This document shows, piece by piece, positions 36,213 through 46,598 of a stretch of DNA of 64,000 nt. The translations under genes were made by a program, and so were the position numbers. The notes under the pieces were generated by a model that was not told the DNA's origin, ran no database searches, and saw only the letters and a program-made list of their open reading frames with translations. Position 1 is the first letter of the stretch, and each line of letters starts with the position of its first letter. Source of the DNA: Bradysia coprophila (Eukaryota; Arthropoda; Insecta; Diptera; Sciaridae); the NCBI RefSeq assembly GCF_014529535.1, contig NW_023503372.1, positions 1,835,772 to 1,899,771 of the forward strand. The letters are read 5' to 3'.

Positions 36213-36534
36213 ACTTTTCATTTCAATCTTTGCCTTGTTTCTAGGGATCAATACCTATCTTGACATTGATTTATTTATAAACAAAATTTTGTTATGAGAT
36301 TATCGATTTTGGGAATTTATAGCAATGAAACTAATCGAAATGAAAACCAGATCAAATTTTGAGCTTATCCACTTACCACGTACTGTAACGAAATTCACAC
36401 TTTCCAAAAAGAAATTCGAAATGCACTTTTCACTTTTTTTTATTTGTTTTGCCAAAACAAAGTGTCAAGCACAACCAACATATATTGGATATATCCAACG
36501 GTCATTATGACATTATCATACTCGATGACAGGAG

Positions 36535-36665
36535 CTCGTTCAGCTGCTCGTTCAGGAACTAAAAATTCGTTACTCAAAGTGAAGATTTTGACATATTTTA
36601 TATGAAAGAAGTGTCAAAATCGTCACCAGTGAAACTTAACGAAGAGTTGCTGAACGAGCTCCAAG
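36535..36665. repeat. Imperfect inverted repeat
   Basis: GAGCTCGTTCAGCTGCTCGT at the left mirrors GAGTTGCTGAACGAGCTC at the right; GATTTTGACA and TGTCAAAATC are also paired. Probably a MITE. Confidence 0.5.
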
Positions 36666-37236
36666 AACGAAAAATTCTTCACTCAGTGAACATTTGACGA
36701 TTCGTTCAATGCTTCGACCAATGTTCACTACAGCAATGTGACATTAACCGTTCAGATACGGTTTTGAAAGTTAATGAGTGAAAATGCCCGGTTTTGTTTA
36801 AAGTGAAAGATTTATTTTATTTATTTATTTATTTTATTACTAGCCAACGGCTAAAAAAGCTTACTGGCTATACATTACAACGTGCACAAATTCAAAATTG
36901 ACGTATTTTAGCATCACGTCTGATAACGAACCCGGAGATGAGATTTCGACCCAGTCGACCCGTCGGAGTCTTAATCCATCCTTCGTTATGTGATTCACGA
37001 TTTTGTGTATTCGGTGCAAAACGATTACGGACGATCAGCGTTTTACCAGCAATCCGCAGCGAGCGTAGTGATGACACTGAGTTCGATTGTACCATGGATA
37101 TAGGCCACATGTGCATTCAACATGAAAAATAAAAATAAAAACGTCGGTCACTGAATGATAAAGCAACAATTCAAAATTCAAAATGGTGTAGGTGAAAAAG
37201 GAGCGAAAATGGCCACGAGTTGGCTTACTGACAGGT

Positions 37237-40200
37237 TCATCCAGCCGATATCAGGAAGCCGTGTCTCTTCAATACGGCATCAGTCAACAATGTCAGCCTC
37301 ACTGACGTCCGAAACGCTCCTCGAGTGGCTGAGACAGCACTGTGATGGGAAAACAAGTTGAATATCCTCGACAGATTATTGACCGGTTCAAACAGGCCAT
37401 AATTCGAACGATGCCTTGCCAGTACCAGGTAGCTGGCACTCCTCAAATCCCTGGCAGGCACATTAACCCTAAACTTTCCAACCAAACTGGGAGAGTCAAC
37501 GCGACCGGTCAAAACGTCGTAGACAAACATCGCTGCCAAATTGATGCGTCTGCGAGATAAGCTGTCCAAGCCGATCATCGTACACCTACTCACGTACGAC
37601 GGGAGACGATAATTAGAATCTCTCCTCACTGTCCTCCTCAGGGCATAGATCAGAAAACGTTTCTGAATCGACTCAATCGCATCTACACCATTCTGGTAGT
37701 AAGGTGACCAGACTACCGAAGCATATTCCAAATGGGATCTCACATACGCGAAATAAACACTCTTAAGAGCCTCAACATTGTCAAAGTCACGGCACACTCT
37801 CTTCACAAAGCCCAACATCGAATACGCTTTAGCTATCACTAATTCAACGTGTCTACTAAACGAAACATTCTCGGTGAACGTCACACCGAGGTCACGAATC
37901 TCAGTCACTCTCTTAATAAGCGTTCCGTCAATCGCGTAGCAAAAACGAATCGGGTTACGAATCCGAAAGAAAGACATCGAGGCACACTTCCCAACGTTCA
38001 GGCACAAGAAATTCGCTTCACACCAGCGATTGATCGCTTCAAGGTCACGCTGCAGACTGATACAATCTTCCAAAGACTTCACTTCACGGTACAACTTGAG
38101 GTCGTCAGCATACAACGAACACTTGGAACGCAAAACCCTCACAATGTCATTGAAGAAAATGAGAAACAACAAAGGGCCCAAATGACTTCCCTGGGGAACA
38201 CCAGACGTTACCGAAAACTGGTCAGATTTACATCCTAACAGCCTTACGTGCTGAGTGCGACCACTGAGATACGTCTGCAACCAATACAACATTGATGAAT
38301 GTACGCCAAGCTCGTTCAGCTTACGAAGTAACAAGCCATGGTGCACTCTGTCGAAAGCTTTCCTCATATCCGTATAGATCACATCAACTTGACGTCCACG
38401 CTCGACCACTCCGATTACCTCATTCACAAAATCGACTAAGTTCGTTGAAGTAGACCGTCCTTTCATAAAACCATGCTGCAAAACCGACACAACTTTCCTG
38501 AATTTGCACGTAAGAACGTCACAGACAATCGATTCAAAAAGCTTACCAAACATCGGTAAGATCGCTACAGCTCGATAACATTCTACGTCTGACCTGGAGC
38601 CGTTTTTAAAAATAGGAACAACATACGAATCCTTCCAACGTTTTGGGAAACTGCTTGCGAGCGACAAATTGAAAATTCTAAGCAGCGGTCTGTACAGCGC
38701 ATCGGAGCAATTCCTCAGGAGTAGTGGCGAAATATTGTCTGGACCATCACCTTTCGATGTATCAATTGCGTTCAGTGCTCCAAGGACCTGTTCTTCGTTC
38801 AAATGCAGAGAGCCAATGTCAACGCATTTATCCAATCCAAACGTTCGGCAAACGGGTGTGGGTTCATTGACGAAGACGTCACGGAAAAAATCGGCAAATA
38901 AATCACATTTGCCCTTCGCACTCGTTGTTCGTCTGCTTCCACGGTGCATCAGGCTAGGGTACCCCGAAGATTTTTTCATCAGATTCACGTATTTCCAAAA
39001 GCTTGCTGGATTCGCAATCAAATCGTCTTGTGTCCTGTCCAAGTAAGAACGATAAGCTCTGGCCTGAGACACGTCGAACTTGTTCCGAAGAGCGCAAAAC
39101 TTTAAGTAACTAGCGTTATCGCCTCTTTCTTTGAAAACCTTGTGCGCTCTGCTTCGTCTATTCTTCAATTTCAACAAGTTTTTACTATACCAAGGCGGGT
39201 GAGACTTCGACAACTTCTTCCTAGTGGGAACACAGCGCTCAAAACCAATTGACAACCGTTCATAAAAATGGTCAACCATCAAATCCACGTCCGTAACGCC
39301 GAACAGAACATCGTCCCAACGTATCGATTCCAAGTAAGCATTCAGACTGACGAAATCAGCCTTCTTGAAGTTATACTCAAGGTCATCGGACCCACAGTCG
39401 TCAGCGATGTCGACACCGACAGAAAATTCGATCTCTAGCGGAGGGTGATAATCATCGACATTAACGAGAGGAACAGCGGACAACTTGACTGATGCATCGC
39501 CCGGGTCACTAGCGAATACCAAGTCTAGCGTCCTACCCTGGAAATTCCTAATTCCATTGACCTGGTTCAGATCGGCACCCAACAAGCAGTACAATATATC
39601 GGCGACGGCACCGGAGCCAACATTACACGGGAGAAACACATCGGACGAGTGGCTTGCCAACAGGTTATTAGATGAGAACACGCCGCCCTCATCTGCTTCG
39701 CGGATCCAAGAAACATTCCTCATGTTAAAGTCGCCCAACACAAAAAACTTGTCTTCAACGTTCAAGTCAACGAAATCAATCACTCTTTGCAACGCAGTGG
39801 CATACTCATAATAAACAGATACCGGCGAACCACTAGGGATGTACAAGCAACACACGTAAACTGACATCTCACGAAACGACAACTTGACAACTATAAGCTC
39901 AACGGTCTCGGTCTGTGGGACTACGATTCTCTCACTAGGAATGTACGACTTCACGGCTAGCAAGACTCCGCCAAAACGATCATGTTCGCTATTCAGATCC
40001 GATCTGTCACACCTGTAGACACTAAAATCATTACAATTGAATAACTCACCGTCATAAATTCCAGGGTGGAGGCCAGATTCAGTCACAGCAATTAGGTCAG
40101 AGTCACATCCGGTTGACGATAGTTTGAATTGTTTTGTTTTTCCGCGGAGACCCCTCACGTTCTGGTAGATCATCGTTATTCTATTCATTGCAATTTGATA

Positions 40201-40500
40201 CAGCAATTCGTCAGCGGTTGGATTAGGATTGGCAACGTCGATCGATGTTTCTTGGCGTGCACGTCGGTTCAACGTTTCATTACATTCGTCGGTCACAGTC
40301 ATGTGACTTTCGTCTATTAGCAGTTGGTCGATAGATAAAACAGCAGTGGTATTTACTTTGTCATTCACATCAGCAATCGGTTGAGTAAACTCGTTACTAC
40401 TCATTCCCGATAAATCACGTCGATCCGTTAACGATAAAGGTAGAAGCATTGGACTGGTATACATAGCATCATCGTCATATGGTTCATCACTGATCAGCAA
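37237..40500 (-). CDS. Retrotransposon ORF2: APE endonuclease and reverse transcriptase
   Basis: 1,087 residues without a break. Apurinic-type endonuclease from about residue 130 (YQNVRGLRGK, AVTESGLH, LGDFNM, TLDLVFAS, DDYHPPLE). Reverse transcriptase motifs follow: GPDNISPLLL, YRAVAILPMFGKLFE, YTDMRKAFDRVHHG with the first catalytic Asp, SGVPQGSHLGPLLF, and YADD at about residue 796. No RNase H seen. Nicks target DNA and copies the element RNA by target-primed reverse transcription. All catalytic blocks look intact, so recent activity is plausible. A start further upstream cannot be excluded; 40500 is the first Met. Confidence 0.9.
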   Translation of the reverse strand: MLISDEPYDDDAMYTSPMLLPLSLTDRRDLSGMSSNEFTQPIADVNDKVNTTAVLSIDQLLIDESHMTVTDECNETLNRRARQETSIDVANPNPTADELLYQIAMNRITMIYQNVRGLRGKTKQFKLSSTGCDSDLIAVTESGLHPGIYDGELFNCNDFSVYRCDRSDLNSEHDRFGGVLLAVKSYIPSERIVVPQTETVELIVVKLSFREMSVYVCCLYIPSGSPVSVYYEYATALQRVIDFVDLNVEDKFFVLGDFNMRNVSWIREADEGGVFSSNNLLASHSSDVFLPCNVGSGAVADILYCLLGADLNQVNGIRNFQGRTLDLVFASDPGDASVKLSAVPLVNVDDYHPPLEIEFSVGVDIADDCGSDDLEYNFKKADFVSLNAYLESIRWDDVLFGVTDVDLMVDHFYERLSIGFERCVPTRKKLSKSHPPWYSKNLLKLKNRRSRAHKVFKERGDNASYLKFCALRNKFDVSQARAYRSYLDRTQDDLIANPASFWKYVNLMKKSSGYPSLMHRGSRRTTSAKGKCDLFADFFRDVFVNEPTPVCRTFGLDKCVDIGSLHLNEEQVLGALNAIDTSKGDGPDNISPLLLRNCSDALYRPLLRIFNLSLASSFPKRWKDSYVVPIFKNGSRSDVECYRAVAILPMFGKLFESIVCDVLTCKFRKVVSVLQHGFMKGRSTSTNLVDFVNEVIGVVERGRQVDVIYTDMRKAFDRVHHGLLLRKLNELGVHSSMLYWLQTYLSGRTQHVRLLGCKSDQFSVTSGVPQGSHLGPLLFLIFFNDIVRVLRSKCSLYADDLKLYREVKSLEDCISLQRDLEAINRWCEANFLCLNVGKCASMSFFRIRNPIRFCYAIDGTLIKRVTEIRDLGVTFTENVSFSRHVELVIAKAYSMLGFVKRVCRDFDNVEALKSVYFAYVRSHLEYASVVWSPYYQNGVDAIESIQKRFLIYALRRTVRRDSNYRLPSYVSRCTMIGLDSLSRRRINLAAMFVYDVLTGRVDSPSLVGKFRVNVPARDLRSASYLVLARHRSNYGLFEPVNNLSRIFNLFSHHSAVSATRGAFRTSVRLTLLTDAVLKRHGFLISAG

Positions 40501-40553
40501 AGGATAAGCATCGTCATTAGAATTTTCGTCAGTTACTACGTGCGAATTGTTAA

Positions 40554-41558
40554 TTAGGCCGAACGGTTGATCAATGGGTCGATTAGGTCGACTATTTCTA
40601 TAAGATTCTCTGTCGGAAATGCTTCTAATGTCGGTAAAATCGGTGTCGGCTCCTCTAATGGCGGCTGATTGCGTATGTCGGGAGCAGTTGATTGAGGCAT
40701 CCGTTTCGATAAAAAATGTTCCTTCGACACGCAGGCAATGTTATTGGAACGATGAGTAAAGACAAAATCTCTGATTTTAACACCAGCTGGCCAAGTGCTT
40801 GGTGCAGTGACTATGTTGTAAACATTCGCCGGAACCGAAATTCTATACTGAAGGAATTTCATATCACAGTCGGCAAGTCGAGCCGGTTTCAACAGCGTGG
40901 TTCGAATAACTGACACGTCGATGTTAAGTTCGCTGGACAAGTACTTGTTTAAATAGTCTGACGTGATTCCCTTGTCGATGTTAGACACGACGATACTTTT
41001 CCTACGTTCACTGAGATCACACGTGGCGACGATATTATGTTTGCTGTGATCGTTGTTATTGAAACGCACTCTCCTAGTGGCGGGTCCACCATCTAATTCC
41101 ATTACGTCTGACGAGTCTTCTCTACGCCTTTTCCCTGGATTAGGGCTATCAGTGCCAAAACTGTTCGGTGAGTGATGAATCGATGTAATATTAGCCGCTA
41201 AAGTTTCGGTTAACATCTTGAATCCACTGAGCAGATCGCTAGTCAGCGATTTGGTCAAGTTATCAACAGCGGTACGCATATTGTCGATGGATGAGCTGAT
41301 TGTTTTGCCACCAGTGTTGCAATTGTTGCACAGCCAGTGTACGTTCGGACAGCTGGTAATTGCATTCAAAGTGGTCTTGTTTAGTGATACGCATTTGGAA
41401 TGGAATTTACCAGCGCAAATTCCTTCACACTTGATAAAATCCACACTGACAATCGGATCTTTGCAAACAACACATATCGTTGACATTTTGTATGTTGAAC
41501 AGCTGAGAAGTCTATAAAATGGACGATGAATACAACCGATTTGATGAATGACGTTCAA
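40554..41558 (-). CDS. Retrotransposon ORF1 with PHD-type zinc finger
   Basis: 334 residues from the first Met, but the second Met (41486, MSTICVVCKDP) directly precedes the zinc finger and may be the true start. Cys/His order CxxC ... CxxxC ... HxxC ... CxxC matches a PHD finger as found in ORF1 of CR1-group elements. A helical segment (NMRTAVDNLTKSLTSDLLSG) may be a coiled coil, and KRRRED is a nuclear-signal-like basic patch. A later part (RKSIVVSNIDKGITSDYLNK) looks like an RRM-like nucleic-acid-binding fold. Expected role: nucleoprotein formation with element RNA. Confidence 0.8.
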   Translation of the reverse strand: MNVIHQIGCIHRPFYRLLSCSTYKMSTICVVCKDPIVSVDFIKCEGICAGKFHSKCVSLNKTTLNAITSCPNVHWLCNNCNTGGKTISSSIDNMRTAVDNLTKSLTSDLLSGFKMLTETLAANITSIHHSPNSFGTDSPNPGKRRREDSSDVMELDGGPATRRVRFNNNDHSKHNIVATCDLSERRKSIVVSNIDKGITSDYLNKYLSSELNIDVSVIRTTLLKPARLADCDMKFLQYRISVPANVYNIVTAPSTWPAGVKIRDFVFTHRSNNIACVSKEHFLSKRMPQSTAPDIRNQPPLEEPTPILPTLEAFPTENLIEIVDLIDPLINRSA

Positions 41559-41699
41559 CGTTGAAGAATTTTAGGTTATCTTGATGATGAGATTTGCGAG
41601 CGGCAATTTCAGGAACAAATGACGAAAATACGCAAATACTCCAATTGATTGACGTGCAACGAGTGCAAGTGGGTCAATTCACCAACAATTTATATACTG

Positions 41700-42515
41700 A
41701 TTAGATCGACGAAATAGTAAATGAGCAAAACTCGGTGCCAGCAAAAATTATAACGTCTCGACTTGACAGCACACTCAACAAGTATACGATTTAACGATAA
41801 TATCGCCAGGTGTGACGATATTATCGTTTTTGCAACGATAATGCACTCGGAGATTTTTCCCGTCACCGATGAAACTTACTTAAACTATCGGTGTTTGACA
41901 GATTATAGGAAGCGTTTGGCAAGTGAAAAGCGAAGAGCGCGTAAATCATAGAGTGAGGTCATAGAGTAAACCATTAGTAGAGGTCCATATGCTAGTGTAT
42001 AAGTCCAAAAATAGTTCAGTTCATAGTAGAATTGTGAAATTTGGACCAGTGATACAGCTTGCCACTCTGATTCGAAAACGATTAATAGACCTTGAAAAAA
42101 CCCCACCCACCACCCACCACCCACTTTTTGGGTGGAATTGGTTTTACAGTGTTAGACAGATTTATAATGACTTTTTAATGCCGTAATTAGTCTTAATTTG
42201 TACAGTAATGCAAATGAAATGAATAAAAATTAAAATGGGCATGGTAGGACTGGCCCGACCGGAGCTAGGGCTTCATAAGTGTTCGAGGGTTTTTTAAGTA
42301 TATCTACTCAAATAAGAAGCTTACAAATGCGTGTGGCACGTCAAATGAAAGGTATTGACGATGCCGATCAGAGAAAAAAAAAAGTCTGCTAAAATCAGGT
42401 CAGTGGTCCGTAAGATAGAGCCCTAAGAGTGAGGTGGACACTAGGCCCCAGTTGTTTTTAGCGTGTAGGCAGAGAAAATTATAGCAGTTTTTCACTGTTT
42501 CTGTTCTATTTGAAA
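41700..42515. other. Gene-free, repeat-like stretch
   Basis: No coding signal. 42,235-42,430 contains an ATGGGCATGGTAGG and AAATGAAAGGTATTGACGATG segment related to the satellite-bearing elements at 21 and 35 kb and repeated at about 42,890-42,970. Confidence 0.4.
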
Positions 42516-42672
42516 CAGTGCCTATATTCGCGAAAATATTTTCACAAATTTTCTCAAATTTCCACTAGTTTCTCAAATTGTCGTGAATTTTCACAAAAAG
42601 TTTTTTGTGAAAATTTGGGAAAATCGCGAAAATTTGAGTTTCTTGAAAATATTTTCGCGAATATAGGCACTG
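42516..42672. mobile_element. hAT-like MITE (CAGTGC family), copy 2
   Basis: 157 bp with ends CAGTGCCTATATTCGCGAAA and the inverse. Flanks ATTTGAAA and ATTTGCAA match at 7 of 8 positions. Confidence 0.8.
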
Positions 42673-42675
42673 ATT

Positions 42676-42887
42676 TGCAATGAAAGTAGATAAGTAGGTA
42701 TGGCCAGTCCATACAAGTCGGAGCACATACGGATTTGCATGGCGCCACCTCAAACGAACTCATTTCTAGTGGAAATTTGCACTAGAAATGAGTTCGTTTG
42801 AGGTGGCGCCATGCAAATCCGTATGTGCTCCGGCTAGAACAAATTTGAACGTTTGGCCATACCTATCAATTTACTTTCATTGCTGAT
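42676..42887. mobile_element. Fold-back element with perfect 50-bp stem
   Basis: 42721-42770 is the exact reverse complement of 42781-42830 with a 10-base loop (GGAAATTTGC). Outer parts pair imperfectly (GCAATGAAAGTA and GGTATGGCCA at the left, inverse at the right). Directly follows the MITE ending at 42672. Confidence 0.75.
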
Positions 42888-43404
42888 TTGAAAGGTATTG
42901 ACTATGCCGATCTACAAAAAAAAAGTTTATAGAAATCAAATGACTGGCTCGTGAGTTAGAGCCCTTGTTGTGAACCAAGTACATCTATTACTAAAGATAG
43001 AAGTTCGAGTTTTTGTGAGAATTTTGTTACTCCGAGGCGAAGCCGAGTTCATTCAAACTATAAACATACGAAAATGTGAATTTTCACTTTTATCTCAAGT
43101 TTTGTAATGGATTTTACATGGTTAAGCCTTCGAAAATTCATGAGATTCGATTAATAGAACCAAGGTACTGCAAACCATGCAACAGAACAGATATAGGGGA
43201 ACAGCTCGACGCAGTAGTTCAAATTTCTCATATAATCATCTCCGCACGTTAGTAAGCGGGCGTGACGCACGTCCACTACCAAAATTGTTTTACTTTTTTT
43301 TTGGTGACACGGCGGATCATATTTACAGCACCTTTTTGACTTCCCCCTTTCAACTCCAACGACCCTCAACCTTACATATTTGGAAAATTTTTGAAAGAAA
43401 ATTT

Positions 43405-43527
43405 TACAAAAAGAAATTTGCGTCACAAGTTGCAGATGTTGAGGAACCTATTGTTAGGAAAATGGTTGAAAAATGTACTGAAAGAATTTAAACTGACGCA
43501 ACTTGCGACGCAAATTTCGCTTTGTAA
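43405..43527. mobile_element. Small inverted-repeat element
   Basis: ACAAAAAGAAATTTGCGTCA...GTTGCAG at the left mirrors ACTTGCGACGCAAATTTCGC at the right. Non-coding. Confidence 0.5.
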
Positions 43528-43941
43528 TTTTTTTTCTTTCACAAATTTTTTGTGTCACAATGCGTCACCCTCAGCGATATCAGTTATTTTGTAAGTAAGA
43601 TAAAGGACTTGCGTCACATTTACCCTTTAAGGGTTTTTTGACTGAAAACTACAAAACCGCGATTTTTCTATGGAAGAAATTCGACAATTCTTAAGGCGTT
43701 GAAACAAACCGGTTGTGGTTGTTCACAAGGTTCCTAACAAGCTATGGAAAAGTCGTTGAAATTGGAGATTCGTTTAATTTTTGAATTTGAAGCGGTATGT
43801 TCACTTAATTGGCGGTTTCAGTCATTTCAGCTTTTTTTAAGCGCCACCTGACATCACTAAAATGAGCAAACGGCTATTTTGACATCTTTCACATCAACAA
43901 AAATAAGATTTACGGAACCAACAGATCAGTAAACATCAAGA

Positions 43942-45035
43942 ATGGAAAAATTAATTGATTTTGGGACTATGTGCCGCATATGTTTGTCGGAAAAGGACTG
44001 CATTGATATAACAGACGAAAATCGAGTCATAATCTCGACCAAACAATCTGACGATGACCAGGACGATGTTACGACGCCAATCAAAAATGCATTCTTCTAC
44101 TTCTCATCGCTGAGGGTGAGATGTTTTTGTTTTGTTTGTTATTAAAGAGGATGTTTGTAACGCTAAGCACATTACTCCATACAGGATTGCATCTCCGAAG
44201 CACCGATGATATGCGCAAATTGTGCCAATCGCCTTGCATCCGCTTACGATTTCGCCATGAAGGTTTCCGATTCTGACAAACGATTCGTCGATCTATTTGA
44301 CGAATCGAGTGTGTCGAAAATAATCGAATGCGTCGATGAGGTGGAATCTGCGGTCAGTCCGCAAATTGTTCAATTCAACGAAATGGCAGACATCTCGAAT
44401 GTGGATGAATTGGATGACAGCATAACCGTTTCGGATCACGACCAACAAGACTATGACGAAAGCTGCTATGTGGTGAAAACGGGCAGAACGATGCAAAACA
44501 GACTATCGGAAGGTATTGGAAATTATGTTGCGGTTCCCCAATACACTATCACGACTCAACCGCAAGAGGTTGACATGTCGGACATATCGCTGCTATCGAA
44601 AGATCGAACCACACCAGTTATTGTGAAAACAGTCGACGTAGCGGCCGTCCACATCGCCAGCGACAATCTGGACTTCAACGACAGTTTCTTGTGCAAAGAC
44701 TACGAAAATGACAAGGACTCAATGTACATGTGCAAATACTGTCCGAAAGGTATGACTGCATCTAACTGGCAATCGACACTAATAACTCCTTCCCTTTCAC
44801 AGCGTTTGCTTCGTCGCACCACTTAATTGTACACACGAAAAAGTCACACGTTTGCCAGTTTTGCTTGAAAGGATTCCGGCTGCCCACAGAACTGTACGAG
44901 CACATACGAACGCATAAAGATTTCCGTTGTCATATTTGCAAGAAACCGTTCAACACCAACAGCAATCTACGGTCACATTTGCGGAAGATTCACAATTTGA
45001 AACTGCCGGCTAACACTTCGTTGCTTACGCTGTAA
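43942..45035 (+). CDS. ZAD-C2H2 zinc-finger transcription factor
   Basis: Exons 43942-44115, 44185-44749 and 44803-45035 splice in frame to 323 residues. The N-terminal ZAD (zinc-finger associated domain, dimerising, insect-expanded) has its two Cys pairs as CRICLSEKD and CANCANRL, split by intron 1. A long acidic linker follows. Three C-terminal C2H2 fingers: CKYCPKAFASSHHLIVHTKKSH, broken by intron 2; CQFCLKGFRLPTELYEHIRTH; CHICKKPFNTNSNLRSHLRK. Only three fingers makes it small for the family. Likely a nuclear DNA-binding regulator; targets unknown. Start chosen at the ATG directly before the ZAD. Confidence 0.88.
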
Positions 45036-45548
45036 CTTGGAGTCAATACATAGTTCTTACAATGTTATATTCACTTGCGTTTTTACTATTACGTTGTTCG
45101 ATCGTGATAAAGCAAAAGGCGGAGACTTTCAGGGTCAAGATATGAGGACTGGGTCACCTGGTGACGATTCCTCGCTTTGTTGAACACTGTCAAGTCAGAT
45201 TTCAGGTAAGCTGGAATTTTCATTCCAATTTTCCGGACATTTGAGGTCAGGCAAGATGTTCTTATTTTCGGGTTTCATGTCAAGTCATTCTTGTACCGAG
45301 CTTTACACGAAACTAAGAGTTGGTTTAGCAAACTGGTGTCAACATTCCAGTGACTATGTCGTTAAGTTTGCTTCAGATGTTTGACGAGCTGATCAACCCA
45401 TACATACGTGTTATTTTTTCTTGTACTCGTTCTGGTAGTACAACCGTATTTTTAAGAATGCATAAGCAATGTGACTGTATGAGTGGACCACCTGACAAAA
45501 CAGCTCAATCAAATTTGTGCTTATTCTGTTGACTATAAATGTGTTAAC

Positions 45549-46123
45549 CTGTCACATACGGCTATTCATCTGTTATCGATAACGACGACAAAAATAACGA
45601 CAAGCTCAGCTCTGGGTAATATCGTCATTTATATAGAAAAATACATGTTAAAAAAATGAAGTACAAGATTTGAAATCAACTGATTCAAAATACTTTGATC
45701 GATGGAAGTAATAGACCCGATAATAATATTGGTCAAATGCTTGCCGCAGATTTTCTGTATTGTACATACCTTATTCCGGATTTGGTTAACGGTACCAAGA
45801 CATTTCCGATCTTTTTTCCTATGTACCCGATCCCAAATTTCTAATTCTGAATTTAATTCTACCACTTAAGACCTATTAAGTCATATGAAATTCCTGCAGT
45901 TAAAGTAATTTTCTAATACCTCAACATGTTACAGACCAGTATTATTATTATCGGTTCTATTACTTCCAGTTATGAAATTATTTATAAACTGTTGATTCCA
46001 AATCTTGTACGTCAATTTTTTTAACATGCAATTTACGATATGAAGGACCATATCATCCATATCCAGGCCTTGTCATATTTTTGTCGTCGTTATCGATAAC
46101 AGATGAATAGCCGTATGTAACAG
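45549..46123. mobile_element. Inverted-repeat element, about 575 bp
   Basis: CTGTCACATACGGCTATTCA and CTGTTATCGATAACGACGAC at the left are inverted at the right end (CCGTATGTAACAG). Inner parts (TACAAGATTTGAAATCAA / TTGATTCCAAATCTTGTAC) also pair. A one-sided relative is at 57540-57655. Confidence 0.6.
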
Positions 46124-46598
46124 ACTAATAGTCGTAAGACAGTTCCGATTACCTGTGTATTGAATTTTGAACTTTATTCGACCACTGAAGACCTATCCTT
46201 CAAGTTTAAATAAAAATCCGGCAGTGGTCGGAGAATACTATTTTACTTTTACCATTATAGTAAAGGTAAACTATTTGTTAGTTGAAATGTTACTTGTACT
46301 GTCAAGCAGGGTTTTCCGCTTTGTTAAGAAAAGTTGAGTTTTCGTGTAATTTTTTTTACTCCAAGGCGAAGTCGATAACATGACTTTTCACCTGCGGCTT
46401 ACGTCATTTAACCTTGGCATTTTTCTTGTTGATAATCACTCTAAATACATTTAATAGTCGTAACAGTTGGCACCGAAAATACTTGGAACTAAGAGATCGT
46501 ATGAATTAGACAGACATGACAACAGAGTTTCACTAGATATGACTTTTATTAACTATAACTCTAAGTATTACAAATACAACCATAACTTCTAAATTTAA

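Larger units (their letters stand above)
36811..41600 (-). mobile_element. CR1-like non-LTR retrotransposon, both ORFs open
   Basis: Element reads on the minus strand: about 40-200 bases of 5' leader (start not located), ORF1 (41558-40554), 53-base spacer, ORF2 (40500-37237), about 400 bases of 3' UTR and a terminal AATAA-type tail (36,840-36,811), typical of elements that end in short tandem repeats instead of poly(A). Clade (CR1/Kiri-like within the Jockey superfamily) is inferred from the PHD-type ORF1 and RT sequence. Confidence 0.85.

Noticed and set aside
37342-40320. Plus-strand frames over the retrotransposon
   Set aside because: Antisense shadows of ORF2, whose motifs are clear on the minus strand.
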